From assembly GCF_030696805.1 (NCBI RefSeq), contig NZ_JAUYRO010000029.1:1-40611 (forward strand): DNA of 40,611 nucleotides, written 5' to 3'. Within the stretch, counting starts at the first letter, position 1; each line of letters starts with the position of its first letter. Under the pieces are notes generated by a model, which did not search any database, was not told the origin of the DNA, and saw only the letters and a list, made by a program, of their open reading frames with translations. Source of the stretch: Methyloversatilis sp. (GTDB lineage: Bacteria > Pseudomonadota > Gammaproteobacteria > Burkholderiales > Rhodocyclaceae). Positions 7,694-15,953 of this stretch are shown here, one piece after another. A program made the translations under genes and the position numbers.

Positions 7694-8704
7694 TCAGATC
7701 GTGTCGAGCGCCCAGCGCGGCCGAACGGCGATTTCGCCGCTCGCTGGGGTTTGCGTGAGGCCGGCTGCCAACCGCAACGCGCCTGCGAAGGCAATCATCG
7801 CGCCGTTGTCGGTACATAACTCCAGTTCCGGGTAGAACACGCGGCCGCGACGTTGCGCGAGCTCGACATCGAGCCGGCTGCGCAGGCGCCGGTTTGCACC
7901 GACGCCGCCGGCCACGACCAGCTGGTTCAGGCGGGTGTGGCGCAGCGCGGCAAGACATTTTGCGACCAGCACGTCGACCACCGCCTCCTGGAATTCGGCC
8001 GCGAGGTCTGCCCGGGCAGCGTCTTCGACACCCTTGTTGACCGTGTTGAGAACCGCTGTCTTCAAGCCTGAAAAGCTGAAATCGAGATCCCCGCTGCCCA
8101 GCATCGGACGCGGCAGCTTGATCCGGCCAGCTACCCCTCCTTCAGCCAGTGCAGCGAGTGCCGGACCACCCGGGTAGGGCAGGCCGAGCAGCTTCGCGGT
8201 TTTGTCGAACGCCTCACCTGCCGCGTCGTCCAGCGTTTCGCCAAGCAACTCATACGCACCGACACCGGTCACCCGCATCAGCTGCGTATGGCCGCCCGAC
8301 ACCAGCAGTGCAACGAACGGAAACGCCGGCGGGTCGGCCGACAGCAGTGGCGACAGCAGATGTCCTTCAAGGTGATGGATGGGGATCGCGGGCCGCCCGA
8401 GCGACAGCGCAAGCGACTCCGCAAATGCCGCACCGACCAGCAATGCCCCGGCCAGTCCCGGTCCGGCGGTGTAGGCCACCGCATCGATGTCACCTGCGGC
8501 GATCCCCGCCTCGGCGAGCACCTGACGGTACAGCGGCACAATGCGCCGCACGTGGTCGCGTGACGCCAGTTCGGGCACCACGCCGCCATAGGCCTGATGC
8601 AGGTCGATCTGCGAATGCACGGCGTGCGCCGCCAGCCCGCGCACGTCGTGGTAGAGCGCCAGACCGGTTTCGTCGCACGACGATTCGATGCCAAGTATCC
8701 ACAT
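7694..8704 (-). CDS. tsaD: tRNA N6-adenosine threonylcarbamoyltransferase
   Basis: A 336-residue enzyme that transfers threonylcarbamoyl to A37 of ANN-decoding tRNAs, working with TsaB, TsaE and TsaC. The start at 8704 gives the canonical N-terminus [14 protein letters not shown]; an upstream in-frame ATG (8746) would lie inside the rpsU promoter. The metal-binding His111 and His115 are in IHHLEGHLL, and the ASKHA-fold motifs [15 protein letters not shown] and [14 protein letters not shown] are intact. No Shine-Dalgarno is visible. A TACAAT box (minus strand, 8717-8712) would put the transcript start at or next to the ATG, so a leaderless mRNA is possible. Divergent from rpsU, as in E. coli. 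Confidence 0.95.
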   Translation of the reverse strand: MWILGIESSCDETGLALYHDVRGLAAHAVHSQIDLHQAYGGVVPELASRDHVRRIVPLYRQVLAEAGIAAGDIDAVAYTAGPGLAGALLVGAAFAESLALSLGRPAIPIHHLEGHLLSPLLSADPPAFPFVALLVSGGHTQLMRVTGVGAYELLGETLDDAAGEAFDKTAKLLGLPYPGGPALAALAEGGVAGRIKLPRPMLGSGDLDFSFSGLKTAVLNTVNKGVEDAARADLAAEFQEAVVDVLVAKCLAALRHTRLNQLVVAGGVGANRRLRSRLDVELAQRRGRVFYPELELCTDNGAMIAFAGALRLAAGLTQTPASGEIAVRPRWALDTI

Positions 8705-8739
8705 GACCAATATTGTACGGGGCGTAACGTGGGTCATGC

Positions 8740-8768
8740 TTGGCACACCGCCAACTAGGCGATATACT
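8740..8768 (+). promoter_or_regulatory. Strong sigma-70 promoter of the rpsU operon
   Basis: TTGGCA (8740-8745), 17-bp spacer, TATACT (8763-8768): five of six matches in each box with ideal spacing. Transcription would start near 8775, about 60 bases before rpsU. Confidence 0.8.
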
Positions 8769-8833
8769 CATCGGCTTTCCGTTATGCGTTCGCTTTCATC
8801 CAGAGAAGTGGGCGCGCCATTGAGGGCTGTTGC

Positions 8834-9046
8834 ATGCCGGGTATTCGCGTCAAGGAAAACGAACCGTTCGAAGTGGCAATCCGTCGCTTCAAGCGCACCA
8901 TCGAAAAAGCAGGCACGCTGACCGAACTGCGCTCACGCGAGTTCTACGAGAAGCCCACCGCCGAGCGCAAGCGCAAGCTGGCTGCCGCGGTCAAGCGCCA
9001 TCACAAGCGGCTGCGCAGCCAGACCCTGCCGCCGAAGTTGTACTGA
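8834..9046 (+). CDS. rpsU: 30S ribosomal protein S21
   Basis: A 70-residue basic protein of the small ribosomal subunit, needed for efficient initiation. [20 protein letters not shown], the central [14 protein letters not shown] and the C-terminal [12 protein letters not shown] match the family over full length. GAGG (8822-8825) is the ribosome-binding site. It is the first gene of the macromolecular synthesis operon and is followed by a terminator, which would make ribosomal protein output exceed that of primase and sigma factor downstream. Confidence 0.97.
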   Translation: MPGIRVKENEPFEVAIRRFKRTIEKAGTLTELRSREFYEKPTAERKRKLAAAVKRHHKRLRSQTLPPKLY

Positions 9047-9053
9047 TCGCCGC

Positions 9054-9073
9054 GCCCTGCAAGGCTGCAGGGC
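9054..9073 (+). other. Stable hairpin directly after rpsU
   Basis: GCCCTGCA (9054-9061), loop AGGC, TGCAGGGC (9066-9073): perfect 8-bp stem starting seven bases after the rpsU stop. No T run follows, so it is more likely a 3'-end processing or stability element. Confidence 0.6.
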
Positions 9074-9081
9074 TTGAACCG

Positions 9082-9118
9082 AAAAGCCGGATGCGCTCCA
9101 CAGCGCCTTCGGCTTTTT
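9082..9118 (+). terminator. Intrinsic terminator between rpsU and yqeY
   Basis: AAAAGCCG (9082-9089) pairs with CGGCTTTT (9110-9117). An inner GCGCT/AGCGC stem (9093-9097 with 9102-9106) lies within it, and the outer stem runs directly into a run of T. In E. coli an internal terminator between rpsU and dnaG attenuates this operon; this is the equivalent. Confidence 0.8.
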
Positions 9119-9164
9119 GTGTTTGTTGCGCCCTATCCACCTTTTTTGCCGTGAGCACCCGACC

Positions 9165-9620
9165 ATGAGCCTGAAGGACCTGATCACCGAAGACATGAAA
9201 TCGGCGATGCGCGCGAAGGAAAGTGCGCGTCTGGGCACGATTCGCCTGCTGCTCGCGGCAATCAAGCAGAAGGAAGTCGATGAACGGATCGTCCTCGACG
9301 ACGCGCAGGTCACCGCAGTCATCGACAAGATGCTCAAACAGCGACGCGACTCGATCAACCAGTTTGAAAGCGCAGGCCGCCAGGATCTGGTCGACGCGGA
9401 AAAGGCCGAGCTCGAAATCCTGACCGCCTACATGCCGCAGCAACTCGGCGCCGACGAGGTTCGCGCAGTCATCGCCGAAGTAATCGCCGCTGTCGGCGCG
9501 ATCGGTCCGGCAGACATGGGCAAGGTCATGGGTCCGCTGAAGGCGAAGCTCGCCGGCAAAACCGACATGGCCGCTGCGTCGGCGCTCGTGAAAGCCGCAC
9601 TCGGCGGCGCCGGCGACTGA
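9165..9620 (+). CDS. GatB/YqeY domain protein
   Basis: A 151-residue YqeY-family protein, related to the tail domain of the GatB subunit of the tRNA-dependent amidotransferase but encoded alone. The start at 9165 gives the usual MSLKDLITEDMKSAMRAKE. The family features RLGTIRLLLAAIKQKEVD, RDSINQFESAGRQDLVDAE and AEKAELEILTAYMPQQL are all present, followed by the C-terminal helical subdomain (MGKVMGPLKAKLAGKTDM). It may bind tRNA, but no reaction is established for stand-alone members. In many proteobacteria it sits between rpsU and dnaG as here, 12 bases before dnaG. An upstream in-frame ATG at 9117 lies in the terminator and is not used. Confidence 0.92.
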   Translation: MSLKDLITEDMKSAMRAKESARLGTIRLLLAAIKQKEVDERIVLDDAQVTAVIDKMLKQRRDSINQFESAGRQDLVDAEKAELEILTAYMPQQLGADEVRAVIAEVIAAVGAIGPADMGKVMGPLKAKLAGKTDMAAASALVKAALGGAGD

Positions 9621-9632
9621 CCGGGCGCGGGC

Positions 9633-11399
9633 ATGATCCCGCAGTCCTTCATCCAGGAACTGCTCAACCGGGTCGACATTGTCGATGTGGTGGAGCGCCA
9701 TGTGCCGCTGAAGAAGGCTGGTGCCAACTACCAGGCCTGCTGCCCCTTCCACAGCGAAAAGTCGCCGTCATTCACGGTCAGCCCGACCAAGCAGTTCTAT
9801 CACTGCTTCGGCTGCGGTGCGCACGGCAGTGCCATCGGTTTCCTGATGGAGTATTCCGGCCTGCCCTATCCGGAAGCGATAGAGGAACTGGCGCGCCAGG
9901 CCGGCATGGCCGTGCCGCGCGAGGATTTCACCCCGGAGATGGCGCAGCGCCGTCAGCAAGCCGCTTCGCTGACAGAACTGATGTCACGTGCCGCGAATCA
10001 CTACAAGCAGCAGCTCAAGAAGACGCCGCGCGCCATCGAATACCTGAAGCGACGCGGCCTGTCGGGCGAGGTCGCTGCACGTTTCGGCATCGGTTACGCA
10101 CCGGATGGCTGGCAAGGTCTGCGCGACGCCTTCGATGATTACGAGGCGCCCGGGCTGAACGAATGCGGTCTGGTCATCGACGCCGAGGCGTCCGACGGTC
10201 AGGAAAAGGGACGGCGCTACGACCGCTTCCGCGACCGCATCATGTTTCCCATCTTCGACGCGCGCAACAACGTCATCGGCTTCGGCGGCCGCGTGCTCGA
10301 CAAGGGGGATCCGAAGTACCTGAATTCCCCGGAAACCCCCCTGTTCTCGAAAGGCCGCGAGTTGTACGGCCTGACGCAGGCGCGCACGGCGATTCGCGAC
10401 GACGGCTTCGTGCTGGTGGTCGAGGGCTATATGGATGTGGTGGCGCTGGCGCAGTTCGGCGTCGGCAATGCGGTTGCCACGCTCGGTACCGCCACCACAG
10501 CCGACCATATCCACAAGCTGTTCCGCCAGACCGATCGCATCGTGTTCTGCTTCGATGGTGATCGCGCCGGTCGCAAGGCCGCCTGGCGTGCGCTCGAATC
10601 AGCGCTGACCGAACTCGCCGACGGTCGATCCGCATCCTTTCTGTTCCTGCCGCCGGAGCACGATCCGGACAGCTTCGTGCGCGAACAGGGAGCCGACCGC
10701 TTCCGCCAGCTTGCGCTGTCGGCACAGCCGCTGAGCGAATATCTGCTGCACGAACTCGCGGCGCGCTGCGACACGCGCAGCGCCGAAGGACGCGCGCAGC
10801 TCGTGACGGAGGCGAAACCGCTGGTGACTCAGGTGCCGGCCGGCGCACTGCGCACCCAGTTGCTCCATCTGCTGGCGCCGGCGGTCGGCCTCTCGGCGGC
10901 CGAACTGGCCGAGGCCTGCGGGCTGCGCATGCCGCGCCGCGGTAGCTATCCGGCGCGCGCGCCGGCAGCGGCACCGCGCACCGCGCCGTCGTCGCCCGCC
11001 CGCAAGCTGCTGTGCATCGTGATGCAGCGCCCCGACCTGAGCCTTCGGCTGGGCCATCTGGAATTCGCGGAGGACGACGGTTGGTTGCAGGCGGTGCAGG
11101 CCGTGGCCGACTGCCTGGAACATGGCGACATCGAATCACCGAATGCCGCTGCACTGATGGAATTTTTCCGGGAGAGCCCGCACGGGGCGCTGATGACCGA
11201 AGCCGCAGCCAGCTCGCTGGAAGATATAGCGGATGAAGGCGCACTGCCGCATATGTTCGACGACACCATCCAGCATCTGCGGCGTGCCGGAATATCGAAT
11301 TCGATCAAGCGCTTGACCGAGCTGAGCCGGCAATCCGGGCTGACCCCCGCACAGCAGGAAGAGCTGCACCGCCTGTTGAAGGAGAAGGCCGGCACTTGA
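9633..11399 (+). CDS. dnaG: DNA primase
   Basis: A 588-residue enzyme that makes RNA primers at the replication fork. Domains in order: CHC2 zinc-binding domain (Cys37, His40, Cys58, Cys61 in CPFH and HCFGCG), the RNA-polymerase core, the TOPRIM fold with catalytic Glu264 (VVEGYMD) and the acidic FCFDGDRAGRKAA motif, and a C-terminal helicase-interaction domain from ~residue 450 after a Pro/Ala-rich linker (RGSYPARAPAAAPRTAPSSP). Length is normal. It lies 12 bases after yqeY with a poor ribosome-binding site (GGGCGCGGGC), consistent with the low expression known for primase. A heat-shock-type promoter for rpoD overlaps its stop codon. Confidence 0.97.
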   Translation: MIPQSFIQELLNRVDIVDVVERHVPLKKAGANYQACCPFHSEKSPSFTVSPTKQFYHCFGCGAHGSAIGFLMEYSGLPYPEAIEELARQAGMAVPREDFTPEMAQRRQQAASLTELMSRAANHYKQQLKKTPRAIEYLKRRGLSGEVAARFGIGYAPDGWQGLRDAFDDYEAPGLNECGLVIDAEASDGQEKGRRYDRFRDRIMFPIFDARNNVIGFGGRVLDKGDPKYLNSPETPLFSKGRELYGLTQARTAIRDDGFVLVVEGYMDVVALAQFGVGNAVATLGTATTADHIHKLFRQTDRIVFCFDGDRAGRKAAWRALESALTELADGRSASFLFLPPEHDPDSFVREQGADRFRQLALSAQPLSEYLLHELAARCDTRSAEGRAQLVTEAKPLVTQVPAGALRTQLLHLLAPAVGLSAAELAEACGLRMPRRGSYPARAPAAAPRTAPSSPARKLLCIVMQRPDLSLRLGHLEFAEDDGWLQAVQAVADCLEHGDIESPNAAALMEFFRESPHGALMTEAAASSLEDIADEGALPHMFDDTIQHLRRAGISNSIKRLTELSRQSGLTPAQQEELHRLLKEKAGT

Positions 11400-11423
11400 A
11401 ACAGGCCGATACGCACCCTAAAA
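11395..11423 (+). promoter_or_regulatory. Candidate sigma-32 promoter overlapping the dnaG stop
   Basis: CTTGAAA (11395-11401), 14-bp spacer, CCCTAAAA (11416-11423). The -35 is a perfect match to the heat-shock consensus CTTGAAA. The -10 matches CCCCATNT in part (CCC and A). In E. coli rpoD also has a heat-shock promoter near the end of dnaG. Just downstream a perfect TATAAT (11428-11433) may mark a housekeeping start, though no acceptable -35 is at the right distance. Confidence 0.5.
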
Positions 11424-11543
11424 CACGTATAATGATGGGTTCCCCTATTGAACGTTCGGCCGGCTGCGCTGCTGCCTCTCGGGCACTGCCGAACTCGTCG
11501 GACGCAACATACGCGAATCGTAGAACGAATCGTAAAACGTTAG

Positions 11544-11626
11544 CCGGATGCCTTTGCAGCATTCCGGGCCGCCACATCGCGGGGTGTCACATCGATGCCG
11601 GCGGACGGTCTTCCGATAGTCGGAAG
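11544..11626 (+). promoter_or_regulatory. Two hairpins in the rpoD leader
   Basis: Hairpin 1: CCGGATGC (11544-11551), 7-base loop, GCATTCCGG (11559-11567) with a single bulged T. Hairpin 2: CTTCCGA (11610-11616), loop TAG, TCGGAAG (11620-11626), a perfect 7-bp stem ending 22 bases before the Shine-Dalgarno GAGGA of rpoD. Neither is followed by T residues, so they look like leader structures and not terminators. No known riboswitch or protein site was recognised. Confidence 0.45.
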
Positions 11627-11658
11627 GCTGTCGGTAACACGCAGATCTGAGGAATTAC

Positions 11659-13710
11659 ATGGTCGCCAAGGACAAGTCGAAGGATACACGCAAGCAGGAA
11701 GCGGTCGAAGAAACACCTGTTGCCGCCCCCAACCCGACTGAAGCAGCCGCATCGAAGCCCGCCACAGCACGCGCCAAGCCTACGAAGGCCGCCACGGCCG
11801 CCAGCAAGGCGAAGGAGCTTAAAGCTGCCAAGGCAGCCGGCGCCGTCGCAAATGCACTGCCGATGGACGCCGACCAGCGCCGCCTCCGCCTGAAGACGCT
11901 GATTGCGCTCGGCAAGGAGCGTGGTTACCTGACCTACGCCGAAATCAACGACCACCTGCCGGACGACATTGTCGACGCCGAGCAGATTGAGTCGATCATT
12001 TCGACCTTCAACGACATGGGCATCCGTGTCTTCGACGAAGCCCCCGCATCGGAAGACCTGCTGATGGGCGAGAACGCCCCGGCCGTGGTCGATGCGTCGG
12101 AAGTCGAGGAAGAAGCCGAACAGGCGCTGTCTACGGTCGAATCGGAATTCGGCCGCACGACCGACCCGGTGCGCATGTACATGCGCGAAATGGGTACGGT
12201 CGAACTGCTGACGCGCGAGGGCGAGATCGAAATCGCCAAGCGCATCGAAGACGGCCTGCGTCACATGATTCAGGCCATCTCCGCCTGCCCGACGACGATT
12301 GCCGAAATCCTCGACATGGCCGACAAGGTGGCACGCGAGGAAATGCGCATTGACGAGCTGATCGACGGCCTGATCGACCCGAACGCGGTCGAGGAAGAAG
12401 CGGCTGCGGCACCGGAGCCGACTGTTGATGAAGACAGCGACGAAGACGATGAGGAAGAGGAAGACGAAGCCGGTGCGATGAGCGCCTCGCTTATCCAGCT
12501 CAAGGCCGACGCGCTCGAACGCTTCGAGAACATCCGCGCCTTCTATACCAAGATGCAGGCGACGCTGGACAAGAAGGGCTCGCAGGACAAGATCTATCTG
12601 AAGCTGCAGAAGCAGTTGTCCGACGAGCTGATGAACATCCGCTTCACTGCCCGCATGATCGAAAAGCTGTGCGATTCGGTGCGTGGCATGGTCGAGTCGG
12701 CGCGCAAGCACGAACGCAAGATCCTGGAACTGTGCGTGGACAAGGGCAATATGCCGCGTTCGCACTTCATCAAGGTGTTCCCGGGCAACGAGGTGAATAT
12801 CGACTGGCTCAAGGGAGAGATCACCGCTGCCAAGTCGAATGGCGCGCAGTTGCTGCGCGCTGCGCCTGCCATCATCGAGGAACAGGGCAAGCTGATCGAC
12901 ATCCAGGACCGCATCGGTCTGCCGCTGAAGGAACTGAAGGACATCAACAAGCAGATGTCCACCGGCGAAGCGAAGATGCGCCGTGCCAAGCGCGAAATGA
13001 CAGAAGCCAACCTGCGTCTGGTCATTTCGATCGCGAAGAAGTACACCAACCGCGGCCTGCAGTTCCTCGATCTGATCCAGGAAGGCAACATCGGCCTGAT
13101 GAAAGCGGTGGACAAGTTCGAGTATCGTCGCGGCTACAAATTCTCGACCTATGCGACCTGGTGGATCCGTCAGGCCATCACGCGTTCCATCGCCGATCAG
13201 GCGCGCACCATCCGCATTCCGGTGCACATGATCGAAACGATCAACAAGATGAACCGCATTTCGCGCCAGATCCTGCAGGAAACCGGCGCCGAGCCGGACC
13301 CGGCGACGCTGGCCATCCGCATGGAAATGCCGGAAGAGAAGATCCGGAAAATCCTGAAGATCAGCAAGGAACCGATCTCGATGGAAACGCCGATCGGCGA
13401 CGACGACGATTCCCATCTGGGCGACTTCATCGAAGACACTGCGACGCTGGCACCGACCGACGCTGCACTCTTCGCCAGCCTGCGCGACATCACGAAGGAA
13501 GTGCTGGACAGCCTGACACCGCGCGAAGCCAAGGTACTGCGCATGCGCTTCGGCATCGAAATGAATACCGACCATACTCTGGAAGAGGTTGGCAAGCAGT
13601 TCGACGTAACGCGCGAACGCATCCGCCAGATCGAAGCCAAGGCGCTGCGCAAGTTGCGCCATCCGTCGCGTTCGGAGAAGCTGCGCAGCTTCCTCGACAC
13701 GGAGACCTGA
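11659..13710 (+). CDS. rpoD: RNA polymerase primary sigma factor (sigma-70)
   Basis: A 683-residue housekeeping sigma factor. A Lys/Ala-rich tail (residues ~1-65) precedes region 1.1. Region 1.2 includes [20 protein letters not shown]. The non-conserved region contains a strongly acidic stretch near residue 260 ([16 protein letters not shown]). Region 2 (~449-530) holds [20 protein letters not shown] and [20 protein letters not shown], which melt and read the -10 element. Region 4 (~617-680) ends [20 protein letters not shown] and reads the -35. GAGGA five bases before the ATG is a strong ribosome-binding site. The gene is separated from dnaG by 259 bp containing promoters and leader hairpins, so it can be expressed independently. 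Confidence 0.98.
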   Translation: MVAKDKSKDTRKQEAVEETPVAAPNPTEAAASKPATARAKPTKAATAASKAKELKAAKAAGAVANALPMDADQRRLRLKTLIALGKERGYLTYAEINDHLPDDIVDAEQIESIISTFNDMGIRVFDEAPASEDLLMGENAPAVVDASEVEEEAEQALSTVESEFGRTTDPVRMYMREMGTVELLTREGEIEIAKRIEDGLRHMIQAISACPTTIAEILDMADKVAREEMRIDELIDGLIDPNAVEEEAAAAPEPTVDEDSDEDDEEEEDEAGAMSASLIQLKADALERFENIRAFYTKMQATLDKKGSQDKIYLKLQKQLSDELMNIRFTARMIEKLCDSVRGMVESARKHERKILELCVDKGNMPRSHFIKVFPGNEVNIDWLKGEITAAKSNGAQLLRAAPAIIEEQGKLIDIQDRIGLPLKELKDINKQMSTGEAKMRRAKREMTEANLRLVISIAKKYTNRGLQFLDLIQEGNIGLMKAVDKFEYRRGYKFSTYATWWIRQAITRSIADQARTIRIPVHMIETINKMNRISRQILQETGAEPDPATLAIRMEMPEEKIRKILKISKEPISMETPIGDDDDSHLGDFIEDTATLAPTDAALFASLRDITKEVLDSLTPREAKVLRMRFGIEMNTDHTLEEVGKQFDVTRERIRQIEAKALRKLRHPSRSEKLRSFLDTET

Positions 13711-13763
13711 TTTCGGGTTGAATCCTCATCCGGAGTCTTGATAGACAACAGGGAGGATGCACC

Positions 13764-14195
13764 ATGAAAACGATAGCCCAGGTACTCGAAGGCAAGACCG
13801 CCCCGATCGCAAAGATGGAGGCGGATTGCACAGTGCTGGACGCACTGCGCCTTCTTGCGGAGCACGGCATCGGCGCCGTGCTGGTGACCGATGCCGGCAA
13901 GCTTGCCGGCATCTTTTCGGAACGCGACTACGCCAGACGTGTGGTTCTGGAAGGCAAGAGTTCGTCGTCGACACCGCTGCGCGAGGTGATGACAAGCAAG
14001 CTCATCCATGTGACGCCGGCCAATACGGTGGATGACGCCATGCAGCTGATGACAGACAAGCGCATCCGCCACCTGCCGGTGCTTGATGAAACCGGCGCAC
14101 TGGTCGGCGTCGTCTCCATTGGCGACATGGTCAAGGAAACCATCGCCTACCAGCAGTTCCTGATCCGGCAGCTCGAAAGCTATATCACCAGCTGA
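13764..14195 (+). CDS. Tandem CBS-domain protein
   Basis: A 143-residue cytoplasmic protein made of two CBS motifs and little else. CBS1 spans ~residues 8-65 (VLDALRLLAEHGIGAVLVTD, then KLAGIFSERDYAR). CBS2 spans ~75-130 (TVDDAMQLMTDKRIRHLPVL, then GVVSIGDMVK). Paired CBS domains bind adenine nucleotides or similar ligands; stand-alone proteins of this type are common in proteobacteria and their partner is unknown. GGGAGG gives a strong ribosome-binding site. It lies 53 bp after rpoD with no clear terminator between, so read-through expression is possible. Its end overlaps the convergent phosphatase gene by 16 bp. Confidence 0.9.
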   Translation: MKTIAQVLEGKTAPIAKMEADCTVLDALRLLAEHGIGAVLVTDAGKLAGIFSERDYARRVVLEGKSSSSTPLREVMTSKLIHVTPANTVDDAMQLMTDKRIRHLPVLDETGALVGVVSIGDMVKETIAYQQFLIRQLESYITS

Positions 14196-15349
14196 ACCAG
14201 CGGCACCCGCATTTCGTCGGCGTGCGTCCCGCCGTGGACGCCGACGAGGCGGTGCCCACGCTCGCCCGGCATCGTATCGCGCAAGGTCCAGTTGTCACGC
14301 ATTTCCAGCGTGAAGTCGCCAATGCGCGACAGCAGCTTCGGATGCGGCGTGCCTGGTCCGAACCGCCCGGCCGCCTGCAGATCGGCCGATCGCCACACGG
14401 TGCAGGCGTGGTCGAGTGTCTGCAACGCCCGCTCGAAATCGCGCACGCGTCCGGGCTTCACGTGACAGAACACCGCCCTTCGCTCGCCGGACAGCGGACC
14501 GGCGAGACAATCTGCGAGCAGCGGAAAATCTTCCATTTCGATCAGGCGCTGCGGCGGCCCGTCGATGAAGCCGTGGTCGGCGGTCACCAGCAGCAAGGTG
14601 TCGCGTCGTGACTGCGCCTGTACCCAGCAGCCCAGTGCAACATCGGCTGCACGCAGCAGTGCCCGTGCTTCGTCAGACGCCGCGCCTCGCTGATGGGCGC
14701 AATGATCGAAATCCGGCCAGTAGCCATAAAGGTAGGACGGCGGGGACGGCGCTCGCAGTGCGCGGCCGATCTGGTCCAGCATGTCAGGCAAACCGTCGTG
14801 GCCGATGCGGCGTGCCCCCGCGCTGTGCCGCAGGTTGAACGGCGAATCGACGATGTCGATCGGGGAAACGACGTAACTGTCGCCCGGCAGCGACGCGAAC
14901 ATCGAGGGTGTGCGGCACACCCTTTCCAGCACGTCGTCGGGCGCCAGCGTCAGTTCCGACGCGTCACGCAAACCGCGTGGCGTGACCGGCAGGATGGCCA
15001 GCACCCGGCCATCGAGCCCGGGTTCATCGAAACGCACGTGCCAGCCGGTCAATCCATGCACCGCCGGCGCGCGCGCCGTCATGAAGGTGGTGATTGCAGC
15101 GGCGGTGGTGGACGGGAAAACCGACGTCAGTACGTGCGCGCAATGGCGCCGCAGAAAACTGTCTTCTGGTAACAGGTCAAGCTGCGCCATGCCGACACCG
15201 TCGAGCACCAGAAGCACCACGGTGCGCGCCTCGTGCCAGCCCGACACGTCCACATCGCACAGCCCCGCACCCGCTGCATGCCCGCCACGCGAGCGCAGCA
15301 CGCTGTCCATCAGATCGACAATCGATCCGCCATCAAAATCCGGCCACAT
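14180..15349 (-). CDS. Alkaline-phosphatase superfamily protein (phosphodiesterase/nucleotide pyrophosphatase type)
   Basis: A 389-residue protein without signal peptide, so probably cytoplasmic. The metal and nucleophile motifs of type I phosphodiesterases/nucleotide pyrophosphatases are all there: VVLLVLDGVG with Asp50, FPSTTAAAITTFMTA with the likely nucleophile Thr82, YWPDFDHCAH (Asp and His), TADHGF (Asp and His) and a late GVHGG histidine. It would hydrolyse phosphodiesters or nucleotide pyrophosphates with two zinc ions; the substrate cannot be read from sequence. The start has no convincing ribosome-binding site; an internal ATG (15310) is a possible alternative. It is a single gene between the CBS protein and the tRNA, divergent from the latter. 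Confidence 0.82.
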   Translation of the reverse strand: MWPDFDGGSIVDLMDSVLRSRGGHAAGAGLCDVDVSGWHEARTVVLLVLDGVGMAQLDLLPEDSFLRRHCAHVLTSVFPSTTAAAITTFMTARAPAVHGLTGWHVRFDEPGLDGRVLAILPVTPRGLRDASELTLAPDDVLERVCRTPSMFASLPGDSYVVSPIDIVDSPFNLRHSAGARRIGHDGLPDMLDQIGRALRAPSPPSYLYGYWPDFDHCAHQRGAASDEARALLRAADVALGCWVQAQSRRDTLLLVTADHGFIDGPPQRLIEMEDFPLLADCLAGPLSGERRAVFCHVKPGRVRDFERALQTLDHACTVWRSADLQAAGRFGPGTPHPKLLSRIGDFTLEMRDNWTLRDTMPGERGHRLVGVHGGTHADEMRVPLVQLVI

Positions 15350-15384
15350 CCCGCGCTGACTCCCCGGCTGACCGGCCGGTCCCG

Positions 15385-15415
15385 ATGACCGAACCGCGCA
15401 GTGCTTTGTTATAGT
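15385..15415 (+). promoter_or_regulatory. Probable tRNA promoter
   Basis: TATAGT (15410-15415) lies 13 bp before the tRNA. The best -35 is ATGACC (15385-15390) at a long 19-bp spacing. Confidence 0.5.
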
Positions 15416-15428
15416 ACGCGCCCTTGCC

Positions 15429-15507
<79 letters not shown>

Positions 15508-15513
15508 GAACAC

Positions 15514-15542
15514 AGCCCCAGCCGCCGACGGCTGGGGCTTTT
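15514..15542 (+). terminator. Intrinsic terminator of the tRNA gene
   Basis: AGCCCCAGCCG (15514-15524), loop CCGA, CGGCTGGGGCT (15529-15539), then TTT: a perfect 11-bp GC-rich stem seven bases after the tRNA. Confidence 0.9.
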
Positions 15543-15914
15543 CATGTGGGCAGCGGATAGCAAACCCCGCTTTCGTCTACCCGCATCGACTGCAACCGTC
15601 TGCTGCCGGCTGGGCCGCCCGGGCCCATGGGTTTCGTCGACGACTGAGCCCCGATCAGACGCATTCGATGCCAGTGAAGCCCTGGCAAACGCCTCGAACT
15701 CTGCCCTGTCTGCCGTCCTGGAACACCCGAATGCCGCCTGCACCGGTCGCGGCAGATTCTTCTTGCGCGGTGTCGACCCGCAATCATTTTCCTGATCCCG
15801 CAAGCGCCACGCCGCAGCTAATCGGACCTGTCCGCACGCGGGCGAACGTGACACGATCGTCGTCAGGCTTGTTCGATCAAATGCGAAGCGTTGGTCGCTG
15901 TTGCGGCAAAATGG
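15543..15914. other. Gene-free stretch
   Basis: About 370 bp between the tRNA terminator and the leader hairpin of the ODP gene. Short open frames exist on both strands, but none resembles a family or has a credible start. I see no repeat, tRNA fragment or attachment-site duplication of the tRNA 3' end. It probably holds the ODP promoter, but I could not place one with confidence. Confidence 0.6.
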
Positions 15915-15939
15915 TGGAGCTTCGGATGACGAAGCTCCA
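15915..15939 (+). promoter_or_regulatory. Long hairpin in the leader of the ODP gene
   Basis: TGGAGCTTCG (15915-15924), loop GATGA, CGAAGCTCCA (15930-15939): a perfect 10-bp stem that ends three bases before the Shine-Dalgarno GAAGG (15943-15947) of the gene at 15954. No T tract follows. It could influence ribosome access or mRNA stability. Confidence 0.55.
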
Positions 15940-15953
15940 GACGAAGGTAACCA

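Noticed and set aside
11428-11433. Housekeeping promoter for rpoD based on TATAAT alone
   Set aside because: No acceptable -35 at 16-18 bp and no extended -10, so it is mentioned only alongside the heat-shock candidate.
11587-13662. A 691-codon open frame antisense to rpoD
   Set aside because: RpoD on the other strand is unmistakable. The antisense frame has no recognisable domain.
15543-15914. Small genes in the gap before the ODP gene
   Set aside because: Open frames of up to 83 codons have no family match by eye, poor starts and no ribosome-binding sites.
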